A stretch of 64,000 bases of DNA from Enterococcus sulfureus ATCC 49903 (GTDB lineage: Bacteria; Bacillota; Bacilli; Lactobacillales; Enterococcaceae): positions 1 to 64,000 of the forward strand of contig NZ_ASWO01000005.1 in assembly GCF_000407605.1 (NCBI RefSeq), given 5' to 3'. How positions within the stretch are numbered: position 1 is the first letter of the stretch; each line of letters begins with the position of its first letter. The notes under the pieces were generated by a model. The model was given only the letters and a program-made list of their open reading frames with translations, ran no database searches and was not told the DNA's origin. Positions 36,769-45,805 of this stretch are shown one piece after another. The translations under genes and the position numbers were made by a program.

Positions 36769-38028
36769 ATGAAAAAAATAGTGATACATGGCAATCGACC
36801 ACTAACTGGTGAGATTACCATCAGTGGCGCGAAAAATAGTGCAGTTGCATTGATTCCCGCGGCTGTTTTGGCAGACTCTCCGGTTGTATTAAAAGGTGTA
36901 CCAGATATTCAAGATGTTCATTCTTTAATTGAAATATTAGAAATTATGGGCGTAAAAACGTCATTTGTCGACCACGAACTGACCATCGATCCAACGGAAA
37001 TTGTCTCTATCCCCATGCCAACTGGCAAAATCAATAGTTTCCGTGCGTCGTATTATTTTATGGGCGCATTATTAGGTAAATTTGGTGAAGCAGTCGTTGG
37101 ATTACCTGGCGGATGCTATTTAGGACCACGACCAATCGACTTGCATATCAAAGGCTTTGAAGCGCTAGGTGCGGATGTGAAAAATGAGCACGGAGCGATG
37201 TATTTGAAAACAACTGAAAATGGTTTAAATGGAACCCACATCTTTTTAGATATGGTATCTATTGGAGCGACGATCAATATCATGCTAGCAGCCGTGAAAG
37301 CAAAAGGGAAAACGATTTTAGAAAATGCGGCTCGTGAACCGGAAATCATCGATGTAGCGAATCTATTAAATAAAATGGGTGCAAACATCAAAGGGGCCGG
37401 AACCGATATGATCCGCATCGAAGGAGTGGACGCTTTACACGGCTGTACCCATGGAATCATTCCAGATCGGATTGAAGCGGGAACATATATTTCAATGGCG
37501 GCAGCTGTCGGAAAAGGAATCAAAGTCCAAAATGTGATCCATGAACATTTAGAAAGCTATCTTTCTAAATTAGCGGAAATGGGTGTTAAAATGGATATTG
37601 GAGAAGATTCGATCTATGTCCACGAATCAACAGATCTAAAACCAGTCAATGTGAAAACATTCCCTTATCCAGGTTTTGCAACAGACTTGCAACAACCGAT
37701 CACACCATTGTTACTAAAAGCTAACGGAAATTCTCAAGTAACCGATACGATCTATGAAAAACGTGTCAATCATATTCCAGAACTTGCTCGTATGGGAGCA
37801 GATGTCTCTATTGAAGGCAATCTGATGCTTTTAACCGGGCCTGCACAACTAAAAGGAGCAGAAGTTGCCGCAAGTGATTTGCGCGCAGGTGCTTGTTTAG
37901 TGATTGCAGGATTGATGGCTGAAGGTCAAACGACGATCCGAAATGTGGAACACATTTTACGCGGATATGACCATATTGTTGAGAAGTTGACGGATTTAGG
38001 CGCACAGATAGAAATGATTGAGGACTAA
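36769..38028 (+). CDS. UDP-N-acetylglucosamine 1-carboxyvinyltransferase (MurA)
   Basis: A 419-residue enzyme for the first committed step of peptidoglycan synthesis, the target of fosfomycin. The catalytic Cys116 is in [11 protein letters not shown], so it is the fosfomycin-sensitive Cys form; Lys22 lies in SGAKNSA. Low-GC Gram-positives usually carry two MurA copies. The position between fbaA and rho matches Bacillus MurAB/MurZ rather than MurAA. AGGTGA lies upstream of the ATG. rho follows after 5 nt, so they form one operon. Confidence 0.95.
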   Translation: MKKIVIHGNRPLTGEITISGAKNSAVALIPAAVLADSPVVLKGVPDIQDVHSLIEILEIMGVKTSFVDHELTIDPTEIVSIPMPTGKINSFRASYYFMGALLGKFGEAVVGLPGGCYLGPRPIDLHIKGFEALGADVKNEHGAMYLKTTENGLNGTHIFLDMVSIGATINIMLAAVKAKGKTILENAAREPEIIDVANLLNKMGANIKGAGTDMIRIEGVDALHGCTHGIIPDRIEAGTYISMAAAVGKGIKVQNVIHEHLESYLSKLAEMGVKMDIGEDSIYVHESTDLKPVNVKTFPYPGFATDLQQPITPLLLKANGNSQVTDTIYEKRVNHIPELARMGADVSIEGNLMLLTGPAQLKGAEVAASDLRAGACLVIAGLMAEGQTTIRNVEHILRGYDHIVEKLTDLGAQIEMIED

Positions 38029-38033
38029 GTAGG

Positions 38034-39326
38034 ATGGCAGATTATTTAACGATTTCAGAATTAGAGCATAAAACGTTAAAAGAAATTTACACATATGCAA
38101 AACAATTTAAAATTCCGTATTATAGTCAAATGAATAAGAAAGAACTAGCATTAGCGGTGATTCGGGCACAAGCAGAAAAGCAAGGATTCTTTTTAGTTGA
38201 AGGGATCTTAGATATTATTGGACAAGATGGCTATGGCTTCTTGCGTCCAATCAACTATGGGCCAAGTGCGGAAGACATCTATATCTCGTCTTCACAAATC
38301 AACCGTTTTGGCTTGCGTAATGGAGACAAAGTCGCAGGAAAAGCGCGTCCGCCAAAAGAATCGGAGCGCTATTATGGTTTGATGCATGTCGATAGCGTCA
38401 ATGGGAAAAATCCCGAAGAAGCAAAACAGCGTCCTCATTTTCCAGCATTAACGCCACTTTATCCAAATCGTAAGTTAACACTTGAAACCACAAAAGGACG
38501 ACTATCTTCTCGAATGATCGATCTTTTTGCGCCAATCGGTTTTGGACAACGTGGATTGGTCGTAGCACCACCTAAAGCTGGGAAAACGAGTATTTTAAAA
38601 GAAATCGCCAGTGGAATCACCGAAAATCACCCAGATGTCGAATTGATCGTGCTTTTGATCGACGAGCGACCAGAAGAAGTGACGGATCTTGAACGCAGTG
38701 TTAAAGGCGATGTCGTATCGTCGACTTTTGACTTGCAACCAAGTAATCATACACGTGTCTCTGAACTCGTTTTAGAACGTGCGATGCGTCTAGTCGAAGA
38801 TAAGCGCGATGTCGTGATTTTAATGGATAGTATCACACGTCTAGCGCGTGCGTATAACTTAGTGTCACCACCAAGTGGACGAACGTTAAGTGGCGGGATC
38901 GATCCAGCTGCGTTGTATCGTCCGAAAAAATTCTTTGGTGCTGCTCGTAATATCGAAGAAGGCGGCAGTTTGACGATTATTGCGACTGCCTTAGTGGATA
39001 CCGGCAGTCGAATGGATGACGTCATTTATGAAGAGTTCAAAGGAACAGGAAATATGGAATTGCAATTGTCACGTCAATTAGCTGAACGCCGTATTTTCCC
39101 AGCTATCGATTTGAAACGCTCAAGCACACGTAAAGAAGAACTTTTGATGTCAGAAGGACAATTAGAAGAAACGTGGCGTATTCGCAATCAAATGCAAGGT
39201 GACTCGTTAGAATACACTGAACAGTTCGTACGGTTCATGAAAAAAACGCCAACGAACGAGGCCTTATTACAAGCTTTTAAGGATGTCACGTTTACAGAAA
39301 AAAATGCAAAAACTAAAAAAAGATAA
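38034..39326 (+). CDS. rho: Transcription termination factor Rho
   Basis: A 430-residue hexameric RNA helicase ending untranslated transcripts. The N-terminal helical part and cold-shock-like RNA-binding domain (about 50-125, with GYGFLRP) are followed by the ATPase with Walker A PPKAGKTS near residue 180 and the Q/R loops further on. It lies 5 nt after murA. rpmE2 follows with its own promoter, the same neighbourhood as in Bacillus. Confidence 0.96.
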   Translation: MADYLTISELEHKTLKEIYTYAKQFKIPYYSQMNKKELALAVIRAQAEKQGFFLVEGILDIIGQDGYGFLRPINYGPSAEDIYISSSQINRFGLRNGDKVAGKARPPKESERYYGLMHVDSVNGKNPEEAKQRPHFPALTPLYPNRKLTLETTKGRLSSRMIDLFAPIGFGQRGLVVAPPKAGKTSILKEIASGITENHPDVELIVLLIDERPEEVTDLERSVKGDVVSSTFDLQPSNHTRVSELVLERAMRLVEDKRDVVILMDSITRLARAYNLVSPPSGRTLSGGIDPAALYRPKKFFGAARNIEEGGSLTIIATALVDTGSRMDDVIYEEFKGTGNMELQLSRQLAERRIFPAIDLKRSSTRKEELLMSEGQLEETWRIRNQMQGDSLEYTEQFVRFMKKTPTNEALLQAFKDVTFTEKNAKTKKR

Positions 39327-39355
39327 TTGCTAATTCAGTAAAAAAATGATAAGAT
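39327..39355 (+). promoter_or_regulatory. rpmE2 promoter
   Basis: TTGCTA (39327-39332), a 17-bp spacer and TAAGAT (39350-39355), directly after the rho stop. The leader of about 60 nt contains CTGA/TCAG arms (39383-39405) that may form part of an L31 autoregulatory structure; I cannot confirm this. Confidence 0.6.
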
Positions 39356-39422
39356 ACTCTTGTTGTATTAAAACAAATAACTCTGATTCAGCACATGACT
39401 CAGGGCAAAGGAGAAAAGCATA

Positions 39423-39686
39423 ATGAAAAAAGATATTCATCCAGATTACCATCCAGTAGTCTTCTTAGACTCAACTACAGGTTTCACATTCTTGTCAGGT
39501 TCTACTAAACACTCACAAGAAACTATGGAATGGGAAGACGGAAACACTTACCCAGTAATCCGTGTCGAAGTAACTTCTGACTCTCATCCATTCTATACTG
39601 GACGTCAAAAATTCACGCAAGCGGACGGACGTGTGGATCGTTTCAACAAAAAATACGGTCTCAAAGATCAAAACGCTGCAGAATAA
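39423..39686 (+). CDS. rpmE2: 50S ribosomal protein L31 type B
   Basis: An 87-residue ribosomal protein. It begins [14 protein letters not shown] and ends [15 protein letters not shown], as in the type B family. There is no cysteine at all, so this is the zinc-free form. AAAGGAG precedes the ATG. It is the last gene of the pyrG-to-rpmE region, with its own promoter and terminator. Confidence 0.97.
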   Translation: MKKDIHPDYHPVVFLDSTTGFTFLSGSTKHSQETMEWEDGNTYPVIRVEVTSDSHPFYTGRQKFTQADGRVDRFNKKYGLKDQNAAE

Positions 39687-39697
39687 TTTTGATTGTA

Positions 39698-39734
39698 AAA
39701 AAGCTTTCCTTGAAAAAGGAGAGCTTTTTTTTAT
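39698..39734 (+). terminator. rpmE2 terminator
   Basis: Stem AAAAAAGCTTTCCTT with AAGGAGAGCTTTTTT (one G-T pair), loop of about 6, then T run. Confidence 0.88.
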
Positions 39735-39751
39735 TTGACGTTTAGTGGATA

Positions 39752-39788
39752 AAAAAAGCAGCTTCTCTCATGAGAAACTGCTTTTTCT
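39752..39788 (-). terminator. nrdHEF terminator
   Basis: Stem AAAAAGCAGCTTCTC with GAGAAACTGCTTTTT (one mismatch), loop TCAT; on minus it ends in a T run just after nrdF. Confidence 0.85.
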
Positions 39789-39793
39789 TATAT

Positions 39794-40759
39794 TTAGTCC
39801 ATTCCGATCAAATAATCGTCTTCTTGCATCGCTTCGACACTACCTAATAGATAGCCGTTTCCGACTTGTGAGAAGAAGTCATGGTTACTTGTTCCAGTAG
39901 AGATCCCGTTCATGACGATCGGATTGACATCACTTGCGCCATCTGGGAATAAAGGATCTTGACCAAGATTCATCAAGGCTTTATTGGCATTGTAACGTAA
40001 GAAGGTTTTGACTTCTTCTGTCCAACCAATTCCATCATATAATTGCTCAGTATATTTTTCTTCGTTTTCGTATAATTCATATAATAGATCATACATCCAA
40101 TCTTTTAAGCTTGCTTGTTCTTCTTCAGGAAGTTCATTAAAGCCTAATTGGAATTTATAGCCGATATACGTGCCATGAACTGATTCATCACGGATGATCA
40201 ATTTAATGATTTCCGCAACGTTTGCTAGTTTATTGTTTCCAAGATAATACAGTGGTGTATAAAAACCAGAATAGAATAAGAAGGTTTCTAGAAAAACACT
40301 GGCGATTTTTTTCTCTAGAGGCGTACCGTTTTTGTAGATCTCGTTGATTCGTTCTGCTTTTTTCTGTAAATAAGGATTGGTATTCGTCCATTCAAAGATA
40401 TTGTCGATCTCAGCTTTGGTATTTAACGTACTAAAGATTGAAGAATAGCTTTTAGCATGGACAGATTCCATAAATTGGATATTGTTTAATACTGCTTCTT
40501 CATGAGAGGTGCGCACGTCTTTTTTCAATTCATCCATTCCATTTTCAGATTGGAGTGTATCTAAAAGTGTTAACCCACCAAAGACATAGCCTACAAGTTC
40601 TTTTTCTTCAGCGCTTAGTTTACGCCAATCATCTAGATCATTTGATAAGGGGATACGCGTATCCAACCAAAATTGTTCGGTCAATTTTTCCCAAGTTGAT
40701 TTATCGATGATATCTTCGATCGCATTCCAGTTTATTGCTTTATAGTAAGTCTCAGACAT
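39794..40759 (-). CDS. nrdF: Class Ib ribonucleotide reductase, beta subunit
   Basis: A 321-residue radical-generating subunit that holds the Mn or Fe centre and tyrosyl radical. Metal-site segments are visible, such as QFMESVHAKSYS and IKLIIRDESVHG. The class Ib centre is activated with Mn by the flavodoxin NrdI, which is not in this operon but at 58539-58985. AGGAGG precedes the ATG. It follows nrdE by 41 nt. Confidence 0.96.
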   Translation of the reverse strand: MSETYYKAINWNAIEDIIDKSTWEKLTEQFWLDTRIPLSNDLDDWRKLSAEEKELVGYVFGGLTLLDTLQSENGMDELKKDVRTSHEEAVLNNIQFMESVHAKSYSSIFSTLNTKAEIDNIFEWTNTNPYLQKKAERINEIYKNGTPLEKKIASVFLETFLFYSGFYTPLYYLGNNKLANVAEIIKLIIRDESVHGTYIGYKFQLGFNELPEEEQASLKDWMYDLLYELYENEEKYTEQLYDGIGWTEEVKTFLRYNANKALMNLGQDPLFPDGASDVNPIVMNGISTGTSNHDFFSQVGNGYLLGSVEAMQEDDYLIGMD

Positions 40760-40800
40760 AAGTAGTCCTCCTTGCTTTCATTAAAAGAGAGAGTGCGTGA

Positions 40801-42960
40801 TTAGATCACACAACTCTCACAATCGTTACTGCCGATTTCTTCTGCATCGTCTGTAAAAGTACGTACATAATAGATCGATTTGATGCCTTTATGGAACGCA
40901 TAGTGACGTAAAATATTTAAGTCACGTGTCGTTTGTTTAGTCGTTGTTTTCCATTCATACAAGCCTTCAGGAATATCTGAACGCATGAAGAGTGTCATAC
41001 TCATGCCTTGGTCGATATGACGTTGTGCAGTCGCGTAGACGTCGATGACTTTACGCATATCCATATCGTATGCTGATTTATAGTAGCCGATCGTATCATT
41101 TGATAAATGTGCCGCTGGATAGTAGATCTTACCGATTTTCTTTTCTTGACGTTCTTCAATCAAACGTGTGATCGGATGTAAGCTAGCACTTGTATCATTG
41201 ATATAAGAGATCGAACCATTTGGCGCAACGGCTAAACGGTTTTGATGGTATAAGCCATCTTTTTGGATCGCTTCAGATAAAGCTTTCCAATCGTCACCAG
41301 TAGGGATATGAATTCCTTCAAATAAAGCTTTTACTTTAGCTGATTTTGGTTGATAATCGGCTTCGATATAAGGTGTGAAGTAAGAGCCGTCCGCATATTT
41401 TGATTGTTCAAAATTATGGAAGCTTTCGTTACGTTCTTTGGCGATTTGATTACTTTCCATCAACGTCCAGTAGTTTAACAACATGAAATAGATATCAGTA
41501 AATTCTAGAGAATCTTTTGAACCGTATTCCATTTGGTTTTTGGCAAAGTAAGTGTGTAGACCCATTGCGCCAAGACCGATCGTATGGTTTAAGCTATTTC
41601 CATTTTGGATCGAAGGGACGACATCAATATCAGAGGCATCGGTTACATAGGTCAACGCACGTGTCATTGTACGAACAGAGCGACCAAAGTCGGGACTATC
41701 CATTAAGTTCACAATATTCGTTGAGCCTAAGTTACAACTAATGTCGGTACCTAATACTTCATATTCTTGCTTGCCGTTGATCGCAGAAGGTTCTTGAACT
41801 TGTAAAATTTCTGAACACAAGTTACTCATAATGATTTTACCTGCAACAGGATTCGCGCGATTGGCGGTATCTACGTTGATGATATAAGGATAACCTGATT
41901 CTTGTTGTAATTTAGACAATTCATTTTCTAATTCACGTGCTTTGATTTTTGTTTTGCGGATACGTGGATTTTGAACCAATTCGTCGTATTTTTCCGTAAT
42001 GTCGATATAAGAGAAGGGTTGTCCATATTCACGTTCGACACTGTAAGGACTAAATAAATACATGTCTTCATTTTTACGGGCTAATTCGTAAAATTTATCG
42101 GGTACTAAGACACCTAGAGATAATGTTTTGACACGAATTTTTTCATCGGCATTTTCTTTTTTCGCAGATAAGAAGGCCATGATATCTGGGTGGAAGACGT
42201 TTAAATACACGACACCAGCACCTTGACGTTGACCTAATTGGTTTGAGTAGCTAAAGCTATCTTCAAACAATTTCATAACCGGCATCACGCCGCTTGCTGC
42301 CCCTTCATATCCTTTGATCGGCGCACCCGCTTCACGTAGGTTCGACAGCGTGATTCCCACACCACCACCGATACGAGAAAGTTGTAGAGCCGAGTTGATT
42401 CCACGACCGATCGAGTTCATGTCGTCAGTTAATTGGATCAAGAAACACGACACTAATTCTCCACGACGTTTACGACCAGCATTTAAGAAAGAAGGAGTTG
42501 CCGGTTGATAACGTTGATGAATCATTTCATCGGCTAACGCAAGTGCAAGCTCTTCATTGCCATCTGCAAAGTATAAGGCGTTAAAGGCCACACGATCTTC
42601 ATAAGATTCTAAATAATAGGCGCCATCATTTGTTTTTAAAGCATATTGCGAATAGAATTTATACGCGGCCATAAATGATTTAAACGTAAATTGTTGTTCA
42701 TCTAAAAAGGTGTAGAGTTGTTCGATGAATTCAGATGAGTATTTAGCTAAGAATTCTTCTTCTAAATAGTCTTCTTCGATTAAAAAGTCGACTTTTTCTT
42801 TAATTGAAGAAAAAGTTTTAGTATTGGGTTCCACATTTTCTTTTAAAAATGCAGCTAGTGCTTCTTTGTCTTTATGCAAGGGGATTTGACCATTTACAGG
42901 TCGGTTGATTTCGTTATTTAGTTTAAAATAACTAACATCGTTTAAAGAGTATAAACTCAT
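40801..42960 (-). CDS. nrdE: Class Ib ribonucleotide reductase, alpha subunit
   Basis: A 719-residue catalytic subunit reducing ribonucleoside diphosphates. The C-terminal redox pair is in NDCESCVI. The N-terminal ATP cone is absent, as usual for NrdE, so no dATP activity control is expected. The ATG at 42960 follows AAAGGTGTG; an in-frame GTG four codons earlier is less suitable. Part of nrdHEF, repressed by NrdR through the boxes at 43358-43405. Confidence 0.96.
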   Translation of the reverse strand: MSLYSLNDVSYFKLNNEINRPVNGQIPLHKDKEALAAFLKENVEPNTKTFSSIKEKVDFLIEEDYLEEEFLAKYSSEFIEQLYTFLDEQQFTFKSFMAAYKFYSQYALKTNDGAYYLESYEDRVAFNALYFADGNEELALALADEMIHQRYQPATPSFLNAGRKRRGELVSCFLIQLTDDMNSIGRGINSALQLSRIGGGVGITLSNLREAGAPIKGYEGAASGVMPVMKLFEDSFSYSNQLGQRQGAGVVYLNVFHPDIMAFLSAKKENADEKIRVKTLSLGVLVPDKFYELARKNEDMYLFSPYSVEREYGQPFSYIDITEKYDELVQNPRIRKTKIKARELENELSKLQQESGYPYIINVDTANRANPVAGKIIMSNLCSEILQVQEPSAINGKQEYEVLGTDISCNLGSTNIVNLMDSPDFGRSVRTMTRALTYVTDASDIDVVPSIQNGNSLNHTIGLGAMGLHTYFAKNQMEYGSKDSLEFTDIYFMLLNYWTLMESNQIAKERNESFHNFEQSKYADGSYFTPYIEADYQPKSAKVKALFEGIHIPTGDDWKALSEAIQKDGLYHQNRLAVAPNGSISYINDTSASLHPITRLIEERQEKKIGKIYYPAAHLSNDTIGYYKSAYDMDMRKVIDVYATAQRHIDQGMSMTLFMRSDIPEGLYEWKTTTKQTTRDLNILRHYAFHKGIKSIYYVRTFTDDAEEIGSNDCESCVI

Positions 42961-43050
42961 GGATACACACACCTTTACGTAAAATAAAATAAAAAAGATG
43001 GACTTGTAGTCGTACGACCGACAAATCCAACAGATAAAAAATCAAGAAAA

Positions 43051-43278
43051 TTAGCTAGCTAATTGTTTTAATTGATCAGGACGGAAACCGATAATCGCTG
43101 AACTGTTATCAGAAGTGACAACGGGTACACTTTGGAATCCTTGTTCTTTTAAAATATCGATATATTCTGGTTGAGTATCGATATTGATTTCTTCAAATGA
43201 AACATTGTTTTGTGTCAAAAAGCGTTTCGCCATTTTACACTGCATGCAATTGTTTTTTGAGAATAATTTAACGTTCAT
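43051..43278 (-). CDS. nrdH: Glutaredoxin-like protein NrdH
   Basis: A 75-residue thiol carrier that reduces NrdE. The redox site is CMQC (Cys11, Cys14) and the C-terminal region has GFRPDQLKQL, the NrdH signature. AGGAGGAG precedes the ATG. It is the first gene of nrdH-nrdE-nrdF and carries the promoter with NrdR boxes. Confidence 0.96.
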   Translation of the reverse strand: MNVKLFSKNNCMQCKMAKRFLTQNNVSFEEINIDTQPEYIDILKEQGFQSVPVVTSDNSSAIIGFRPDQLKQLAS

Positions 43279-43321
43279 AATTGTCTCCTCCTGGGGAATT
43301 TTCTAGTAGTTGTTATAGAGA

Positions 43322-43405
43322 ATTTTAGTCGAACTTTTTAGGAAAGTCAACCTCAAAACACTAGATATTGTGTTTGAAATAAAAAAGAAACACAATAACT
43401 TGTGT
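43322..43405 (-). promoter_or_regulatory. nrdHEF promoter with two NrdR boxes
   Basis: On minus: TTGACT (43345-43350), a 17-bp spacer and TAAAAT (43322-43327). Two 16-bp palindromes of NrdR type stand upstream: ACACTAGATATTGTGT (43358-43373) and ACACAATAACTTGTGT (43390-43405), 32 bp apart centre to centre, about three helical turns. This is the usual tandem arrangement for NrdR, the ATP/dATP-sensing repressor of ribonucleotide reductase genes. Confidence 0.9.
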
Positions 43406-43858
43406 TTCGGCTTGTTTGTTGTATATGTTATGCGGTTTGTTCAATCGATAGATAACAGATAAAAATTTGAATTGAACAAGATTGAATCGGCGATGAAAAT
43501 AATCAATTTGAAACGATCCGACATATTCCATTTAATCATAAAATTGAGTAAAAAGGAACCAAAAGATACTAAAAAAATAGGGATTTATTTTCCGTGAAAA
43601 CACGATTTTTGCTTGACAACAGGAAAACGATAATTTTAATTAGGATCTTTTTGATTTCATTCGTGTTTGGATAACATACAAGCAGTTACAAGAGTGATCA
43701 CACAACAGATTTTTCCTATAGATATAGAAATAATAACATCACTTCAATCGAGAGGATTTAAAAAAAATGACTTTATCTATAAATAAAATAACGATTTAAA
43801 ATATTTTTCCTACTATTATTAGTAGAATAATTTATGTTATAAAAAGTGTAAGCAACAA
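43406..43858. other. Gene-poor AT-rich stretch
   Basis: About 450 bp without a credible gene. I see a 9-bp inverted repeat TTGTTCAAT/ATTGAACAA (43437-43445, 43471-43479), a TTGACA at about 43613 with a poor TTTAAT 16 bp on, a dyad CTACTA/TAGTAG (about 43810-43825), and a ten-codon frame at 43767 behind GAGAGGA. None of these gives a firm feature. Confidence 0.4.
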
Positions 43859-43887
43859 TTGACTTTTTCAAAACAGAGGTGTAAGAT
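43859..43887 (+). promoter_or_regulatory. tRNA-Lys promoter
   Basis: TTGACT (43859-43864), a 17-bp spacer and TAAGAT (43882-43887), 18 bp before the mature tRNA. Confidence 0.72.
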
Positions 43888-43905
43888 AAGCGAGTATTCA
43901 TTTTA

Positions 43906-43978
<73 letters not shown>

Positions 43979-43994
43979 TGGGTGCCAAACCCAT

Positions 43995-44058
43995 GAGAAT
44001 GGTATCTTGTCGGCGTCTTCGGACGTTTCGAAGACGAGATGCGCATTCTCTTTTTTTT
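43995..44058 (+). terminator. Terminator after tRNA-Lys
   Basis: A long hairpin: outer arms GAGAATG (43995-44001) and CATTCTC (44044-44050), inner arms CGTCTTCG/CGAAGACG, with a bulge between, then T8. Confidence 0.85.
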
Positions 44059-44121
44059 GTGCTATACTATATCAAAAGGGGAGCTAGGGGCTAAAAATCG
44101 AAAGTTGGATGTGATACACCC

Positions 44122-44868
44122 ATGATGAAAAAACGTTTACATAAGTTATATGTATTTTGTGATTTTATGCTAACTTTATTTTGGATTGCGCTTTTTGTAT
44201 TGAGTTTAGCTGGCATGATCGATATCAACCAAGCGCCCTATGTCTATCTTGATCAACTGATTTTACTGATTTTTACCATCAGCTACATCATTGGATTTGT
44301 CCGCGCGCCTAAAAAACGGCGGTATATGATCGACAATATATTTAATTTACTGGCGATTGTTCCTTTAAATTTACTAAACATTGGCATTTTATCAAGAGCC
44401 AATCGAATTTTTCGAATTATTAATCTTTTAGCAAAACTTGGTCAAAATAAAAATAGTATTTTATATCGTAATGGATTTATTTACGCGCTCTATGCGAGTG
44501 CATGCATCGTTTTTGTAGGAAGTGGCTTTTATAGTATCGTGGAAAATATTAGCTACGTGGACAGTATTTGGTTTAGTATTGTGACGATGACGACAGTCGG
44601 ATATGGGGATATCGTACCTCAAACCCCTTGGGGAAGAGTGATTGCATCGATTACGATGGTATTTGGGATTGGATTTATCGGGATGTTGACGTCTACGATC
44701 ACCAATTATTTTAAAGATAAACAAACCAAACAACACGATACAGAAAGTGATGCTCAAGAAGAATTAGAAGAAACGCAATTGCATCAATTAACGAAACAAG
44801 TCGATGAATTGACTCACTTGGTCAAACGATTGTCTGAACAAATCGAGTTAGAAAAGAAGAAGCCTTAA
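44122..44868 (+). CDS. Voltage-gated-type potassium channel protein
   Basis: A 248-residue ion channel subunit. Hydrophobic helices lie at about 12-32, 42-62 and 69-86; a short S4-like segment SRANRIFRIINLLAKL (91-106) with three Arg follows; then S5 (about 115-140), the pore loop with the K+ filter TTVGYGD (157-163), and S6 (170-195). The cytoplasmic tail after 195 is a charged coiled coil. The channel would be a tetramer in the plasma membrane. An extended -10 TGCTATACT (to 44068) lies upstream. Another ATG follows directly at 44125. Confidence 0.88.
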   Translation: MMKKRLHKLYVFCDFMLTLFWIALFVLSLAGMIDINQAPYVYLDQLILLIFTISYIIGFVRAPKKRRYMIDNIFNLLAIVPLNLLNIGILSRANRIFRIINLLAKLGQNKNSILYRNGFIYALYASACIVFVGSGFYSIVENISYVDSIWFSIVTMTTVGYGDIVPQTPWGRVIASITMVFGIGFIGMLTSTITNYFKDKQTKQHDTESDAQEELEETQLHQLTKQVDELTHLVKRLSEQIELEKKKP

Positions 44869-44908
44869 GTAAAAGCGAGGAAATTGTTCATACTTTATTC
44901 ATAATTAA

Positions 44909-45014
44909 TTGGTATAGTCTATTTATACCAACAAAGTCTTATTAAAGACAACCCTAACACTTTTTCATTTTTACTCCGGCCTATTGGTTCCCCAAACCAA
45001 TAGGCTCTTTTTTT
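44909..45014 (+). ncRNA. Candidate small RNA or leader upstream of walR
   Basis: An extended -10 TGGTATAGT (44910-44918) should start a transcript near 44925, and an intrinsic terminator ends it: GCCTATTGGTT (44979-44989) with AACCAATAGGC (44995-45005), then CTC and T7. The product would be about 88 nt, with a small 5' hairpin GTCTT/AAGAC (44936-44949) and no credible coding frame. A dyad TTGGTATA-N7-TATACCAA (44909-44931) covers the -10 box and looks like an operator. It could also be a transcript-shortening leader of walR, or only the terminator of the channel gene. Confidence 0.4.
44979..45014 (+). terminator. Terminator upstream of walR
   Basis: An 11-bp stem GCCTATTGGTT/AACCAATAGGC with loop CCCCA, then a T-rich tail. 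It lies 110 bp after the K+ channel stop and 80 bp before walR. Confidence 0.88.
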
Positions 45015-45045
45015 ATGTAAAGATGAAACCCAAGTCAAAATATTG

Positions 45046-45051
45046 TATAAT
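45046..45051 (+). promoter_or_regulatory. walR promoter -10 box
   Basis: A perfect TATAAT at 45046-45051 following TTG, 43 bp before the walR ATG; TGAAAC at 45024-45029 is a poor -35. It stands after the terminator, so walRK has its own promoter. Confidence 0.55.
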
Positions 45052-45093
45052 GGAACAGATAAAGTAAACGGAAAGAAAAAAGAGGTGGCCAAT

Positions 45094-45798
45094 ATGAAAA
45101 AAATCTTGGTTGTGGACGATGAAAAACCAATTTCAGATATCGTTAAATTCAATTTGAATAAAGAAGGGTATGAAGTATTTACCGCATATGATGGAGAAGA
45201 AGCACTTGAAAAAGTGCGTGAAGTCGAACCTGATTTAATTCTTTTAGATTTAATGTTACCTAAAATGGATGGCTTAGAAGTGGCACGAGAAGTCCGAAAA
45301 ACATACGATATGCCGATCATTATGGTGACAGCAAAAGATTCTGAGATCGATAAAGTACTTGGTTTAGAACTTGGTGCTGATGATTATGTGACCAAACCAT
45401 TTTCTAATCGAGAACTCGTGGCACGTGTAAAAGCAAATTTACGTCGTGGAGCAACGAGTGCCAAAGAAGCTGAAGAGCCTGCAAATGCAGAATTGAGCAT
45501 TGGGGATTTAACGATCCATCCAGAAGCGTATATGGTAACCAAACACAACGAAGCGATTGAACTGACCCACCGTGAGTTTGAGCTATTGCATTATCTTGCC
45601 AAACATATCGGGCAAGTGATGACCAGAGAACATTTATTGCAAACGGTTTGGGGATACGATTATTTTGGTGACGTTCGTACTGTTGATGTAACGGTCAGAC
45701 GTTTACGTGAAAAAATTGAAGACAATCCGAGTCATCCAAACTATTTAGTGACTCGCCGTGGTGTAGGCTACTATTTACGCAATCCAGAACAGGAGTAA
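45094..45798 (+). CDS. walR: Response regulator WalR (VicR/YycF)
   Basis: A 234-residue OmpR-family regulator of cell-wall metabolism, usually essential. The receiver domain has the acidic pair DD (8-9), phospho-acceptor Asp52 in LLDLMLP, and the conserved Lys in KPF; the C-terminal winged helix carries [15 protein letters not shown]. The ATG at 45094 follows AGAGGTGG; an in-frame start at 45043 overlaps the -10 box. walK is 7 nt downstream. Confidence 0.97.
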   Translation: MKKILVVDDEKPISDIVKFNLNKEGYEVFTAYDGEEALEKVREVEPDLILLDLMLPKMDGLEVAREVRKTYDMPIIMVTAKDSEIDKVLGLELGADDYVTKPFSNRELVARVKANLRRGATSAKEAEEPANAELSIGDLTIHPEAYMVTKHNEAIELTHREFELLHYLAKHIGQVMTREHLLQTVWGYDYFGDVRTVDVTVRRLREKIEDNPSHPNYLVTRRGVGYYLRNPEQE

Positions 45799-45805
45799 GT
45801 AAAAT

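Noticed and set aside
37116-37523. A 135-codon frame antisense to murA
   Set aside because: Shadow of the conserved murA reading frame.
43767-43799. Ten-codon frame MTLSINKITI behind GAGAGGA
   Set aside because: Too short to separate from chance in an AT-rich region, and no promoter close upstream.
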